This document shows, in pieces, positions 47,742 through 55,906 of a DNA stretch of 55,906 nucleotides. Origin of the DNA: an uncultured SAR86 cluster bacterium (GTDB lineage Bacteria; Pseudomonadota; Gammaproteobacteria; Magnimaribacterales; D2472); the NCBI GenBank assembly GCA_902513515.1, contig CABXNE010000006.1, positions 1-55,906 on the forward strand. Direction: 5' to 3'. The first letter of the stretch is position 1; every line of letters starts with the position of its first letter. The notes beneath the pieces were generated by a model, which was given only the letters and a program-made list of their open reading frames with translations, was not told the origin of the DNA and made no database searches. The position numbers were made by a program, and so were the translations under genes.

Positions 47742-48910
47742 TTTTTAAAAATTAGAGAGGTCCAATTGACAGCAATTCCTTCTTCGATAAATCTCTTTGA
47801 TTCTAACGTAAGTCGATCAAATTCTGAATCAGAAGAATAAATTGAAATAATCATGGCATTTTTTTCTGCTTTAGTAGTTCGCAAGACTCTTCCCATGCGC
47901 TGAATTCTTTGGCGAGTTGTGGTTGATGCACTTAAAATTAATGCAGCATTAATTTCCGGGTAATCAAAACCCTCATCTAATGCCTTGCAGGTAACTAATA
48001 TATCAAGCATATCATTTTTAAATTCATATAAATTTGCTTGCCTAGACACCAAGTTAATATCTGTATTGTAAATTGCTGATCTAAAACCATTCTTATTTAG
48101 TAATTTATTAAAATGAGATGCTTGCTTTTTTGTCTCAGAAAAAACTAGCCATTTAGAGTTTTTAAATTTTTTTAAAAGTTTTATGCCTAGTGGAATTCTA
48201 TTGATAGCATTATTAATAACTCTAGCTCTTTTAAAAAATAATATTTTCAATACTTCATCAGATTTATCAAAACCTCCTTGGATAGCGATTCTTCGAGATA
48301 TTTTATAAGTTAAATCTTTGTATTCTAAATCCTCATCTTCAAGCATAGGAGCGTAGGCATTGAGTAACTCAAATTTAGAAATTACATTATCTTTCTTTGC
48401 CTCTAAATAATCGTACTCAAAAACAATAGGGCCTAGAATAGGAGATATAATTTTTTCAAAATAATCATCAAAATCTCTTTCGGGAGTTGCTGAAAGTCCC
48501 ATTGTTGCAGCCCACTTTCCTGAGAGCATTTTTCCCTTAGTTGGAGTTCCAAGTTTGTGACATTCATCAACAATCAAGAATGTAGAATGATCTCTAAATT
48601 TTTTGTATATATTCTTTAATGAGCCAATGGTTGTTATATTTATTTGCTTAATTTGATTTAGTCTTGTTCCCCCACCATTAATTGCAATCGAATACTCTAA
48701 ATGCTCTTTTAATTCTATTGACCATTGATCAAGCAATGGTATTGAGGGCACTACTATCAAAACTTTTCTCTCTGGATGCTCCATTAAAAATTTTTTGATG
48801 CAATGGAGTGCAAAAAAAGTTTTGCCCCCACCAGTAACTACTTTTAAGATGCCAGATTTATTTTTCCACCAAATCGGAAAAGCTTTTTTTTGCCATTTAC
48901 GAAGTTTCAT
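47738..48910 (-). CDS. SF2 DEAD/DEAH-type helicase (ResIII-like)
   Basis: TGGGKTFFA, VDECHKLG, GLSATPER, LVTCKALDEGFDYPE, RQRIQRMGRVLR. Confidence 0.93.
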   Translation of the reverse strand: MKLRKWQKKAFPIWWKNKSGILKVVTGGGKTFFALHCIKKFLMEHPERKVLIVVPSIPLLDQWSIELKEHLEYSIAINGGGTRLNQIKQINITTIGSLKNIYKKFRDHSTFLIVDECHKLGTPTKGKMLSGKWAATMGLSATPERDFDDYFEKIISPILGPIVFEYDYLEAKKDNVISKFELLNAYAPMLEDEDLEYKDLTYKISRRIAIQGGFDKSDEVLKILFFKRARVINNAINRIPLGIKLLKKFKNSKWLVFSETKKQASHFNKLLNKNGFRSAIYNTDINLVSRQANLYEFKNDMLDILVTCKALDEGFDYPEINAALILSASTTTRQRIQRMGRVLRTTKAEKNAMIISIYSSDSEFDRLTLESKRFIEEGIAVNWTSLIFKK

Positions 48911-48947
48911 GATTTATTTTGATACATATATATATTACATTAACTCA

Positions 48948-50303
48948 ATGGCTGAATATAAAACAATTGCTAGCATGGTTTTTACTGATAAAGGCCCAGC
49001 AATTAAAGATATATTTGCAACTTTATTTCTTGATATCTATCAACTTATTAAAAATGGAGTAGAGATAAGCGATGAAGCCGCTATTGAGGAGTTGAAGGGA
49101 TTTCCAGAGCAATTAGATCTTAACTCAACCCTTTTAAGATTTAACTATAATCATTTTGGCATGGATTCAATCGGTAGATTAAAAAATAATTTTAATTTTC
49201 GATTCTCTCTTGGAAATATTTCAGAATTATTAGCTTCGCCTAAGTTAAAAAATAATCCACAAATAAAAAAATCAGTTATTCAAGTTTTTGAAAAAAAACC
49301 GTATTCAATTTCTCAATACTCTACATATGGAGCCATTGCCGAAGAAATTGTTAGATGGAGAAATTATTGGGCTCACAATGATGGCTTTAAGAATGCGTCA
49401 GAAGCTCTTGTCCTTCAGTCCAATATTGCACTCATTTTAAAAATTTATCCAGATCATCTTCAAGAAAAAATAAATGGTTTTGATGATTATGCAGAATTTA
49501 TTAATTCTAAATTTCTTGAATCTATTTTAGAAATTTTAGGAGTTGGACCAAATCAGAATATTGATGATGAAATAAAGGCGTATTTACAAGCAGAAAATTC
49601 CCACAATCAACCAAATCAAGAGAGTTCTATTGCCGATGATGTTGATCTTCAATTATCTGGAATATCATATGATACGCTAGAAATAATTGAAAAAGTCGAT
49701 CAGTTAAATTCTAATTTTAATAAGATTGAGGATAGAATAGATTCTCTTAGCGTTCAAATTTCAACCATAAGCAACCACCCCCAGTTTTCTAAGATAAGTA
49801 ATCCTGAATTAGTTGAGGAAATGAGATCTCGATCTGAGTCTGGCATGGGTGATATTGATGATCTCCATGAGGAGTTATTGCAATCTGAACCTAGTGAAGC
49901 ATTAGATATAAATAATGGTAAAATTGAATCTTCCTCAGAAGTTTCTGAATACGAGATTACCTACCTTACCAATGCAGAAGTATTAGATAACTTAATGGAA
50001 TTAAGACAAAAAATTAAATCTGAAATGAAAAAGAAATATGCTGATTTTCAAAATTGGCATAACATTTTGATGCAGCCATTATCTAAACAACTGATTTATT
50101 TTGAAATTGATTCAGCAAAATCATTTAAAGATGATGAGATTTTTCAATATTACTACACATCATCTCAAATTCCAGTCAATCTTTTAGACCAACCTAATCT
50201 TGATGAAAAGAAAGAAATAGCAAAAAATTATATGGATGAACAGCTGGAAATTTATTGGGAGCTCATTAAAGAGCTATTAGATAAAAGAGCTCCGTTAAAC
50301 TAA
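48948..50303 (+). CDS. HEPN-motif-containing protein of unknown function
   Basis: EEIVRWRNYWAHNDG carries an R-N-x3-H (RX4H) HEPN-type motif; coiled-coil-like middle. ORF track opens at 48795, but first plausible ATG is 48948. Confidence 0.6.
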   Translation: MAEYKTIASMVFTDKGPAIKDIFATLFLDIYQLIKNGVEISDEAAIEELKGFPEQLDLNSTLLRFNYNHFGMDSIGRLKNNFNFRFSLGNISELLASPKLKNNPQIKKSVIQVFEKKPYSISQYSTYGAIAEEIVRWRNYWAHNDGFKNASEALVLQSNIALILKIYPDHLQEKINGFDDYAEFINSKFLESILEILGVGPNQNIDDEIKAYLQAENSHNQPNQESSIADDVDLQLSGISYDTLEIIEKVDQLNSNFNKIEDRIDSLSVQISTISNHPQFSKISNPELVEEMRSRSESGMGDIDDLHEELLQSEPSEALDINNGKIESSSEVSEYEITYLTNAEVLDNLMELRQKIKSEMKKKYADFQNWHNILMQPLSKQLIYFEIDSAKSFKDDEIFQYYYTSSQIPVNLLDQPNLDEKKEIAKNYMDEQLEIYWELIKELLDKRAPLN

Positions 50304-50304
50304 A

Positions 50305-51120
50305 ATGGCTCGACATAGAGGTACCTATAAGCCTGAGCATCCAGAGCCCTATGAAGTAAGCAGGTCTCAGATTCAATCTTTTCTTAATTGCCCAGCTTGT
50401 TTTTGGATGAATCGAGTGAAGGGTATCAAATTTCCAGGCATACCAGGTTTTTTACTTAATACAGCAACAGATACGCTGCTAAAAAAAGACTTTGATGTTT
50501 ATCGAGAGTTGCAAGAGCCACATCCTTTTATGGAACGCCATGGATTAGGTCATTTAGTACCGTTTAAACATGATGATTTTGAGCTATGGACAAAATCACT
50601 GCAATTGGGGCTAAGAGTAAACTTCGAGCCTGCTGACTTTATTATTGGCGGGGGTTTGGATGATGTCTGGCATAACAGAGAAACAGACGAAATCCACATT
50701 GTTGACTACAAAAGTACTGCAGGAAGAAAGAATGAGGAGGGTACAGCGCTACATCCTATCTCTTTGGTTGGAGCATACAAAGAAGCTTATAAAAACCAGA
50801 TGGATATTTATCAATGGATACTAAAGCAGCAAGGATTTAATGTAAGCAATATGGGATATTTTGTTTATGTAAATGGAGATCAGCATTTTCAGGGTGGAAT
50901 GCTTGCACAAGATGTAGATGAAGCAAATATGAAGTTCGAAGTTCAGCTTATAGAGTATGAAGGTAATTCAGATTGGATTGAGCAAGCCATTCTTGATGTT
51001 AAGGCTTGTCTAGATAGTCCCGAGTGCCCAGACCACGCAGAAACTGGTTTTGGGCCTAAAGGCGATAAGCAATGCGAGTATGCTCAGCTTTTTAAGCAAA
51101 TGCAGGAATTTAATTTATAA
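50305..51120 (+). CDS. PD-(D/E)XK nuclease (Cas4/RecB-like)
   Basis: SRSQIQSFLNCPACFWM, GGGLDDVWHN...IHIVDYKST, QMDIYQWIL; C-terminal Cys trio (CLDSPEC...DKQC). Confidence 0.82.
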   Translation: MARHRGTYKPEHPEPYEVSRSQIQSFLNCPACFWMNRVKGIKFPGIPGFLLNTATDTLLKKDFDVYRELQEPHPFMERHGLGHLVPFKHDDFELWTKSLQLGLRVNFEPADFIIGGGLDDVWHNRETDEIHIVDYKSTAGRKNEEGTALHPISLVGAYKEAYKNQMDIYQWILKQQGFNVSNMGYFVYVNGDQHFQGGMLAQDVDEANMKFEVQLIEYEGNSDWIEQAILDVKACLDSPECPDHAETGFGPKGDKQCEYAQLFKQMQEFNL

Positions 51121-51129
51121 AATAGATTA

Positions 51130-51576
51130 ATGAGTCACAGGAAGGGAGAAGATACATACTACATTACTTGCGATACTTGTCAGCGTGAGGTGAATTTCAT
51201 ATCTAAAGATCCAATCAAAGAACCTTCTTTTTACGAAAGACTGATTTGTGGAGACTGCAATTCAAGAAACCCGTTAGTGGAGTTTCTATCTGAGGCCCGA
51301 GTTCGCTGGCTTCAAGAGGAGCAAGAACAAGCAAAGAGAGATGAAGAATGGGAAAAATTGATCGAGGATGAAGAGCAAGAGGCGATACAGCGAGCTGCTC
51401 GATGGGACCCATATACAAATTATTATACTAAGCCAGATGATAGTTTGTACGATGGTACATATCCTGAATCTTCTACATTAACACTTTATCGAAAGCTTGC
51501 TGATGATAATTATAATTGGGATAGTGAAGAAAGCGAATGGACAAGTGATAACGGTGATTATGGAAAACATGAGTGA
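51130..51576 (+). CDS. Small zinc-ribbon protein
   Basis: CDTCQREV...CGDCNSRNP (two CxxC pairs); acidic tail. Confidence 0.6.
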   Translation: MSHRKGEDTYYITCDTCQREVNFISKDPIKEPSFYERLICGDCNSRNPLVEFLSEARVRWLQEEQEQAKRDEEWEKLIEDEEQEAIQRAARWDPYTNYYTKPDDSLYDGTYPESSTLTLYRKLADDNYNWDSEESEWTSDNGDYGKHE

Positions 51577-51850
51577 GATAGAGGAGATGCTAAAAGCAAT
51601 TCTAAAAAAAATTGATGCTATAGAAAAACATTTAGATATAAAACCTAAATCTCTTTTTGATAATCTTCAGCCAACAGTTACAGTTGGGGATGCTGCAAAA
51701 CTTATGGGCTGCACTCAGCCAAAGATAAGGCAATATATCAAATGGAATATACTTGAGACTTTTAAGGTTGGCGGTCGAAGGATGATTGTCTCTAGCTCAT
51801 TAGTAGACCTAATTAAATCAAATGCTAATGCTCAAAATAGAGATTTTTAA
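51560..51850 (+). CDS. Excisionase/MerR-like HTH protein
   Basis: TVTVGDAAKLMGCTQPKIRQYIKWNILETFKVGGRRMIVSSSLVDLI. ATG at 51560 or 51569. Confidence 0.68.
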   Translation: MENMSEIEEMLKAILKKIDAIEKHLDIKPKSLFDNLQPTVTVGDAAKLMGCTQPKIRQYIKWNILETFKVGGRRMIVSSSLVDLIKSNANAQNRDF

Positions 51851-51954
51851 ATCTGCAACGAACTAACCATTTATCTGTTACAAAATATATTAAGTTTATT
51901 TGCAATTTAACTCTTCCCTTGCTGTCTAAAAAATAGGTAGTATTAATTAAGGAC

Positions 51955-52515
51955 ATGGAAGCAACGAATTCAATCAATATTTTCACGCCAACACAGACTC
52001 GTGTTGGTGAAGTCTCTACTCTACCCAAACTCAACCCACCATCACTCAAAGAAGCTTTACATATTGTCAGTCCAAAACTTTTACCTTTTGCTTTGAGTCT
52101 TAGTGGCAACATTGCTGATGCTGAAGATTTATGTCAGGCAACCATACTAAAACTTATAGAGAACAAAGATAAATTTCTTTCTGCTGAATATCCTCTTGCC
52201 TATGCAAAGACAATTTTACGCAATGGTTTTATTGATAAATGCAGGAAAGATTCCAAAGTTGATTCATTGGATGAACTTAATCTCGAACCAGTGATTGATG
52301 AAAATAAATTTAAATCTTATGAGCATCAAGAACTGATGAATTGTCTCAAGCAACAAAATGAGACTGATAGAACTATCCTTGCAATGAAAGGGGCAGGACA
52401 TGACTATGATGTAATTCAAAAGTTCATCGGTAATATCTCCAAGGGCAACCTAAGAACCAAAGCTAAAAGAGCCAGAGCTTTGCTAGCTGATTGTTTAGGG
52501 AGGAAGCAGAAATGA
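51955..52515 (+). CDS. ECF-type RNA polymerase sigma factor
   Basis: NIADAEDLCQATILKLIENKDKF...AYAKTILRNGFIDKCRK (sigma2); degenerate sigma4. Confidence 0.85.
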   Translation: MEATNSINIFTPTQTRVGEVSTLPKLNPPSLKEALHIVSPKLLPFALSLSGNIADAEDLCQATILKLIENKDKFLSAEYPLAYAKTILRNGFIDKCRKDSKVDSLDELNLEPVIDENKFKSYEHQELMNCLKQQNETDRTILAMKGAGHDYDVIQKFIGNISKGNLRTKAKRARALLADCLGRKQK

Positions 52516-53135
52516 ATCAACGCCTTAAACTCCAATTAGCAGGATACCTGGATGATGGTATGGATTACGCCAATTCAGCTGAAGTAAGAAGCATTGTTGA
52601 TGCATCAGATGTAGCCAGAGAGTTCTATGCGAGATTGCTCTTTGCCAATAAACGTCTTGAGAGTTTCTTTCAATCCAAAGAGATGCACAAGACCAACAAA
52701 AAGCTACACAAGTTTATTGATGAGACTCTAGAACCAAAAGATACTTTCTGGACTCGTTGGGTCCCTGCATCAGGCTTGATAATGGCAGCTGTTGCCATGC
52801 TGATTACCTTTGGTCCTTTTATAACTCCAGTGACTGAAGCACCTGCCATGTCTAACATTCAAGTTAATATCCCAGCCTCTATTCCTCAGCCTCAAACCAT
52901 TAAGAGCTATCAAGTGAATACTGCTTGGTCGCTGGCTTCATCCATGACCGATGAAATGGATGCAACAATTTATCAGGTGATGTACGGAGTTTTTGCAGCT
53001 AACACCAATGCCTTTATTGGCGGTGACTTAACCTCTATAAGAGCTGACAAGGACTTTGTAAAACCTGATAAAGCTCTTGTCCAAATGATAGACCCAGCAA
53101 CTGCTCAGCAGATGGTTGAAAGTTATTTAAACTAA
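52512..53135 (+). CDS. Putative anti-sigma factor, single TM
   Basis: ATGA overlap with the sigma gene; cytoplasmic N-terminus then TM (SGLIMAAVAMLITFGPFI). Confidence 0.7.
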   Translation: MNQRLKLQLAGYLDDGMDYANSAEVRSIVDASDVAREFYARLLFANKRLESFFQSKEMHKTNKKLHKFIDETLEPKDTFWTRWVPASGLIMAAVAMLITFGPFITPVTEAPAMSNIQVNIPASIPQPQTIKSYQVNTAWSLASSMTDEMDATIYQVMYGVFAANTNAFIGGDLTSIRADKDFVKPDKALVQMIDPATAQQMVESYLN

Positions 53136-53179
53136 CTAGCTAACATTGAGCGCCGAATATTTATGTGTAATTATGGTTA

Positions 53180-53791
53180 ATGGATTTATTTTCATCTAAT
53201 CAAGAAACTTTTCAGATTGATGGCTGCGAAATAGAGCTAGATAGATCATTTTTAAGTCACGAAACAGCAAAATCATATTTTGAGACTCTTCATAATGAGA
53301 CTCCATGGCAGCAAGAGCATATTAACTTTATGGGCAAGGTGAGCCCAATCCCAAGGCTGACCTATTGGTACTCAAAAGAGAATAAAGAATACATTTATGC
53401 TGGCATTAAAGTTAAGCCAGTGCCATACACTGAACTGATTTCTAAATTAAATACGCTTATTCAAGAAAAAACAGGGTATGAATTTAATAGCGTTCTTTTG
53501 AATCTTTACAGAGATGGTAATGATACTGTGGCTTGGCATGCAGATGATGAGAAGGGCTTAGGTGAATATGTAAACATTGCATCTTTAAGTCTTGGTGCTG
53601 AGAGAGTTTTCCAGGTAAGACCGAAAGATAAAGATAGTTTAGGAGAATCTCCAATCACTAACATAGAATTAAATTCTGGCAGCATGGTAGTCATGCATCA
53701 TCCCACTCAACAAAAAACACTGCATCAAATCCCAAGGCGCAAAAACATTGATCATCCAAGAATAAACTTAACCTTTAGATTCATCCCTTAG
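53180..53791 (+). CDS. alkB: AlkB-like 2OG-Fe(II) dioxygenase
   Basis: LLNLYRDGNDTVAWHADDE, ASLSLGAERVFQVRPK, RINLTFRFI. Confidence 0.92.
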   Translation: MDLFSSNQETFQIDGCEIELDRSFLSHETAKSYFETLHNETPWQQEHINFMGKVSPIPRLTYWYSKENKEYIYAGIKVKPVPYTELISKLNTLIQEKTGYEFNSVLLNLYRDGNDTVAWHADDEKGLGEYVNIASLSLGAERVFQVRPKDKDSLGESPITNIELNSGSMVVMHHPTQQKTLHQIPRRKNIDHPRINLTFRFIP

Positions 53792-53792
53792 A

Positions 53793-54689
53793 GTGAAGAT
53801 TTTTCAGGAGAATCTCTATGAGCAGCTAATCGAAGACCTCTCTTTATATTTAAAACTTGAAGGTAGTAATGTATCAATAGAAGAGTTCCTCATATCATTA
53901 CAAAGCACTCAAAGAGATTTATGGCATTCATTACAACCAAGTTCAGTTTCAGTAGATTATTCTGAATTTAAAACTCAACTCTGTTATCTATTTAGATATC
54001 TTATTATTTATTGGGAGAATATTTACTCAGGTTTATCTAAAATAGATGAACATAGAAAAGATAATTTATTTAGCAAGACTGCTAAAAATCTAAGAATAGG
54101 GCTTTTCTTTTGCGGTCCTGCACCTGAAATTATCGGAATCATAAATTATATGGAGGAAAGAAATTTATTAGTTAACAATCAATCCATAGAAATTGATATG
54201 TATGACCAATATATTAATCAGTGGAGGTTAGTAAGGAATAATTTTATTATCAATTCACCGCGATTAAAGAGGCTAAGCGCTTTAGGGTTTAATTTTAATT
54301 CTCGAAAAATAGACTTTTCCTCACCTATTACTCTAGCTAATCCATCAAAATATAGTATTTGCTGCTTTCAAAATTGTATTAATGAATTTTGGGATAGGAA
54401 TAGTCGCATCATTGCTTCTAATTTAAGAAAAGTAGCCTCAGAGATAGACATAGGTGGATACATAATCTTGACTGACAGACATTATCTTCAGGCGAAAGGA
54501 AAAGAAATCATCGCAATACTTTTAGAACAAAATTTTAATCTTTTATATTTTGATGTTGATGAAATTGATTGCTCAAGAAAATCTCGAATTCCAGGCATTT
54601 TATCCCAGAACTTATTTATTGGTTCAGATGGCCTTAAAGCTACAAAGTTCAATCGTCGTTTTCTTTGCATCCTAGAAAAAGATGCTTAA
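53793..54689 (+). CDS. Hypothetical protein, possible SAM methyltransferase-like fold
   Basis: LRIGLFFCGPAPEIIGIINYM...IEIDMYDQYINQW resembles Rossmann motif I; GTG start. Confidence 0.5.
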   Translation: MKIFQENLYEQLIEDLSLYLKLEGSNVSIEEFLISLQSTQRDLWHSLQPSSVSVDYSEFKTQLCYLFRYLIIYWENIYSGLSKIDEHRKDNLFSKTAKNLRIGLFFCGPAPEIIGIINYMEERNLLVNNQSIEIDMYDQYINQWRLVRNNFIINSPRLKRLSALGFNFNSRKIDFSSPITLANPSKYSICCFQNCINEFWDRNSRIIASNLRKVASEIDIGGYIILTDRHYLQAKGKEIIAILLEQNFNLLYFDVDEIDCSRKSRIPGILSQNLFIGSDGLKATKFNRRFLCILEKDA

Positions 54690-54768
54690 TTTTTATTTTT
54701 TGTAACAATTTACCACTTCCTCCGTTTAAGTATTAAGACCACTTAATAACTATCCTAAGGAGGGATTA

Positions 54769-55455
54769 ATGATTGAGATACTCACAGCATCAGTAATATG
54801 GCTATTTGCCTTAACGATATATTTGTTTGTTAGAAAGCTTAGAAAACCAAAACCAGTGGATGAAATTAAGCTCCAGAAAATCCATGTCATGCGTTTGGGG
54901 CCCTTTTCTGGGCAAAGTAATTCGTTTAAAGGTAAGTCAGTTGTATTTTTGATGTTGTTGAGTACCTTGTCATATGCTGAGGTCAACATCATAACCCTTG
55001 ATAATTTTTGGATTGATGATCTAAGTGAAAATGAGTTATCCGTAGCCAAGAAAGCAGAAGATATAAATAATGGAACTCAATTGGGCTTTCACATTGAACG
55101 ACCACACTGCATACCAAACTATCCGTATTTAATGGCAGAGGTACCAGATGAAATGGACCAAGGTACCAATGTCTATGCCAAGATGATTGTGGATAAGAAA
55201 AAAACAAGGAAAGCAAAACTTATTCTTGAGTTCGTGATGGATTCACCAAAGGGTGCAAGGATTGGTTGGTTTGCTCTCAAAGACTTCCCTTCCTTTTACA
55301 ATGCTTCCAAAGTGGATATGAAGTTTCAGCCTACCTCTGGTATGAAGAATCAAACTTATGTTTTAGAGGGTTTAAAAGAATCTACTTACCAAGCTCAACA
55401 AATATGTAATTCAGGTCATATGCTCAGAGCTGCAAATAAACAAGTTAAGATTTGA
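54769..55455 (+). CDS. Hypothetical protein with N-terminal TM segment
   Basis: Good RBS (AAGGAGG) and start MIEILTASVIWLFALTIYLFV; no family recognised. Confidence 0.6.
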   Translation: MIEILTASVIWLFALTIYLFVRKLRKPKPVDEIKLQKIHVMRLGPFSGQSNSFKGKSVVFLMLLSTLSYAEVNIITLDNFWIDDLSENELSVAKKAEDINNGTQLGFHIERPHCIPNYPYLMAEVPDEMDQGTNVYAKMIVDKKKTRKAKLILEFVMDSPKGARIGWFALKDFPSFYNASKVDMKFQPTSGMKNQTYVLEGLKESTYQAQQICNSGHMLRAANKQVKI

Positions 55456-55592
55456 AAAAATTACTAGTACATATTTTTTATATTGGATTAATTATAGGCC
55501 TACAATTAGTAAATTTTCATGCTGTTGGATTCACTAAGCATAAATCAGATTGGTGTGATGGCTTTTACGAACAATTTACGAAGGGTTTGTAA
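55452..55592 (+). CDS. Small (46-aa) secreted peptide ORF
   Basis: TTG start overlapping previous stop: MKKLLVHIFYIGLIIGLQLVNFHAVGFTKHKSDWCDGFYEQFTKGL; below the ORF-track length cutoff. Confidence 0.45.
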   Translation: MKKLLVHIFYIGLIIGLQLVNFHAVGFTKHKSDWCDGFYEQFTKGL

Positions 55593-55674
55593 TCTAATAA
55601 GTCTATCTGTTCAATAATTAACTGTTTTTTTGTATTTTGGGGTTTAAATTAACACTGTATATATATATACTATT

Positions 55675-55906
55675 TTGCTGACCGAGAGAAATATATTGTT
55701 TACAGAACCGCCGACAAACCTTAATAATTACCTAGTTTCAAACGCTTACTTAGAATACTCAGCATTCCTTTTATCTGATATTGAGTACTTTCTACTCTAT
55801 ACAGATATTCCAACCAAAGCTTCAAAATTTTCTCAAGTAGAAAAGAGATTTCAAGATATTCAAGAGTTAATTCTAAAAAGCAGAAATCATTATCTCTCTA
55901 GCAATA
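55675..55906 (+). CDS. Partial hypothetical protein running off the window
   Basis: Open to window end: (L)LTERNILFTEPPTNLNNYLVSNAYLEYSAFLLSDIEYFLLYTD...; TTG start at 55675 or 55696. Confidence 0.5.
   Translation, partial: MLTERNILFTEPPTNLNNYLVSNAYLEYSAFLLSDIEYFLLYTDIPTKASKFSQVEKRFQDIQELILKSRNHYLSSN

Noticed and set aside
40917-51850. tRNA-Arg-integrated genomic island
   Set aside because: No integrase and no repeated tRNA 3' end (att) noticed downstream, and housekeeping-like genes lie between the tRNA and the defence genes.
54731-54748. TATTAAG-ACCA-CTTAATA inverted repeat as a terminator
   Set aside because: No T-run follows; AT-rich 7-bp stem just upstream of an RBS, more likely promoter/operator or chance.

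Overview
This 55.9-kb, AT-rich window is densely packed and looks like a marine gammaproteobacterium, possibly SAR86-like (inferred from gene content; no rRNA is present to confirm it). It holds about 58 protein genes, mostly metabolic and accessory: M20 peptidase, GH2 glycosidase, patatin, FMO, sulfatase, amidohydrolase, PhoD-like phosphatase, RND/MMPL exporter, CoA transferase, MoxR/VWA pair, ABC exporter, QueF, DUF885, DUF3604, AlkB and an ECF sigma/anti-sigma pair. There are three tRNAs: Gly-TCC, Ser-GGA and Arg-TCG. The most striking feature is a ~250-nt intergenic element present twice in the same orientation (3696-3951 and 5528-5783) and, as read, identical. Each copy starts just before a sigma70-like -35 box and ends in the T-run of an intrinsic terminator. 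It contains no ATG, is purine-rich and has several potential hairpins, so it looks like a duplicated, undescribed small-RNA gene. The second copy lies directly upstream of a LacI-HTH/glucokinase fusion gene followed by pgl. Other points of interest: a second structured intergenic ncRNA candidate (~38980-39181); a consensus LexA box in front of a 77-aa orphan ORF; a putative defence/restriction island (44.5-51.9 kb) with m4C-type methylase, MutL/MORC-like GHKL ATPase, candidate PD-ExE nuclease, SF2 helicase, HEPN-motif protein and Cas4/RecB-like nuclease; an IDO gene beside a PncC-NMNAT-like fusion; a photolyase that appears to lack the FeS-cluster cysteines; and a divergent L33-like gene.
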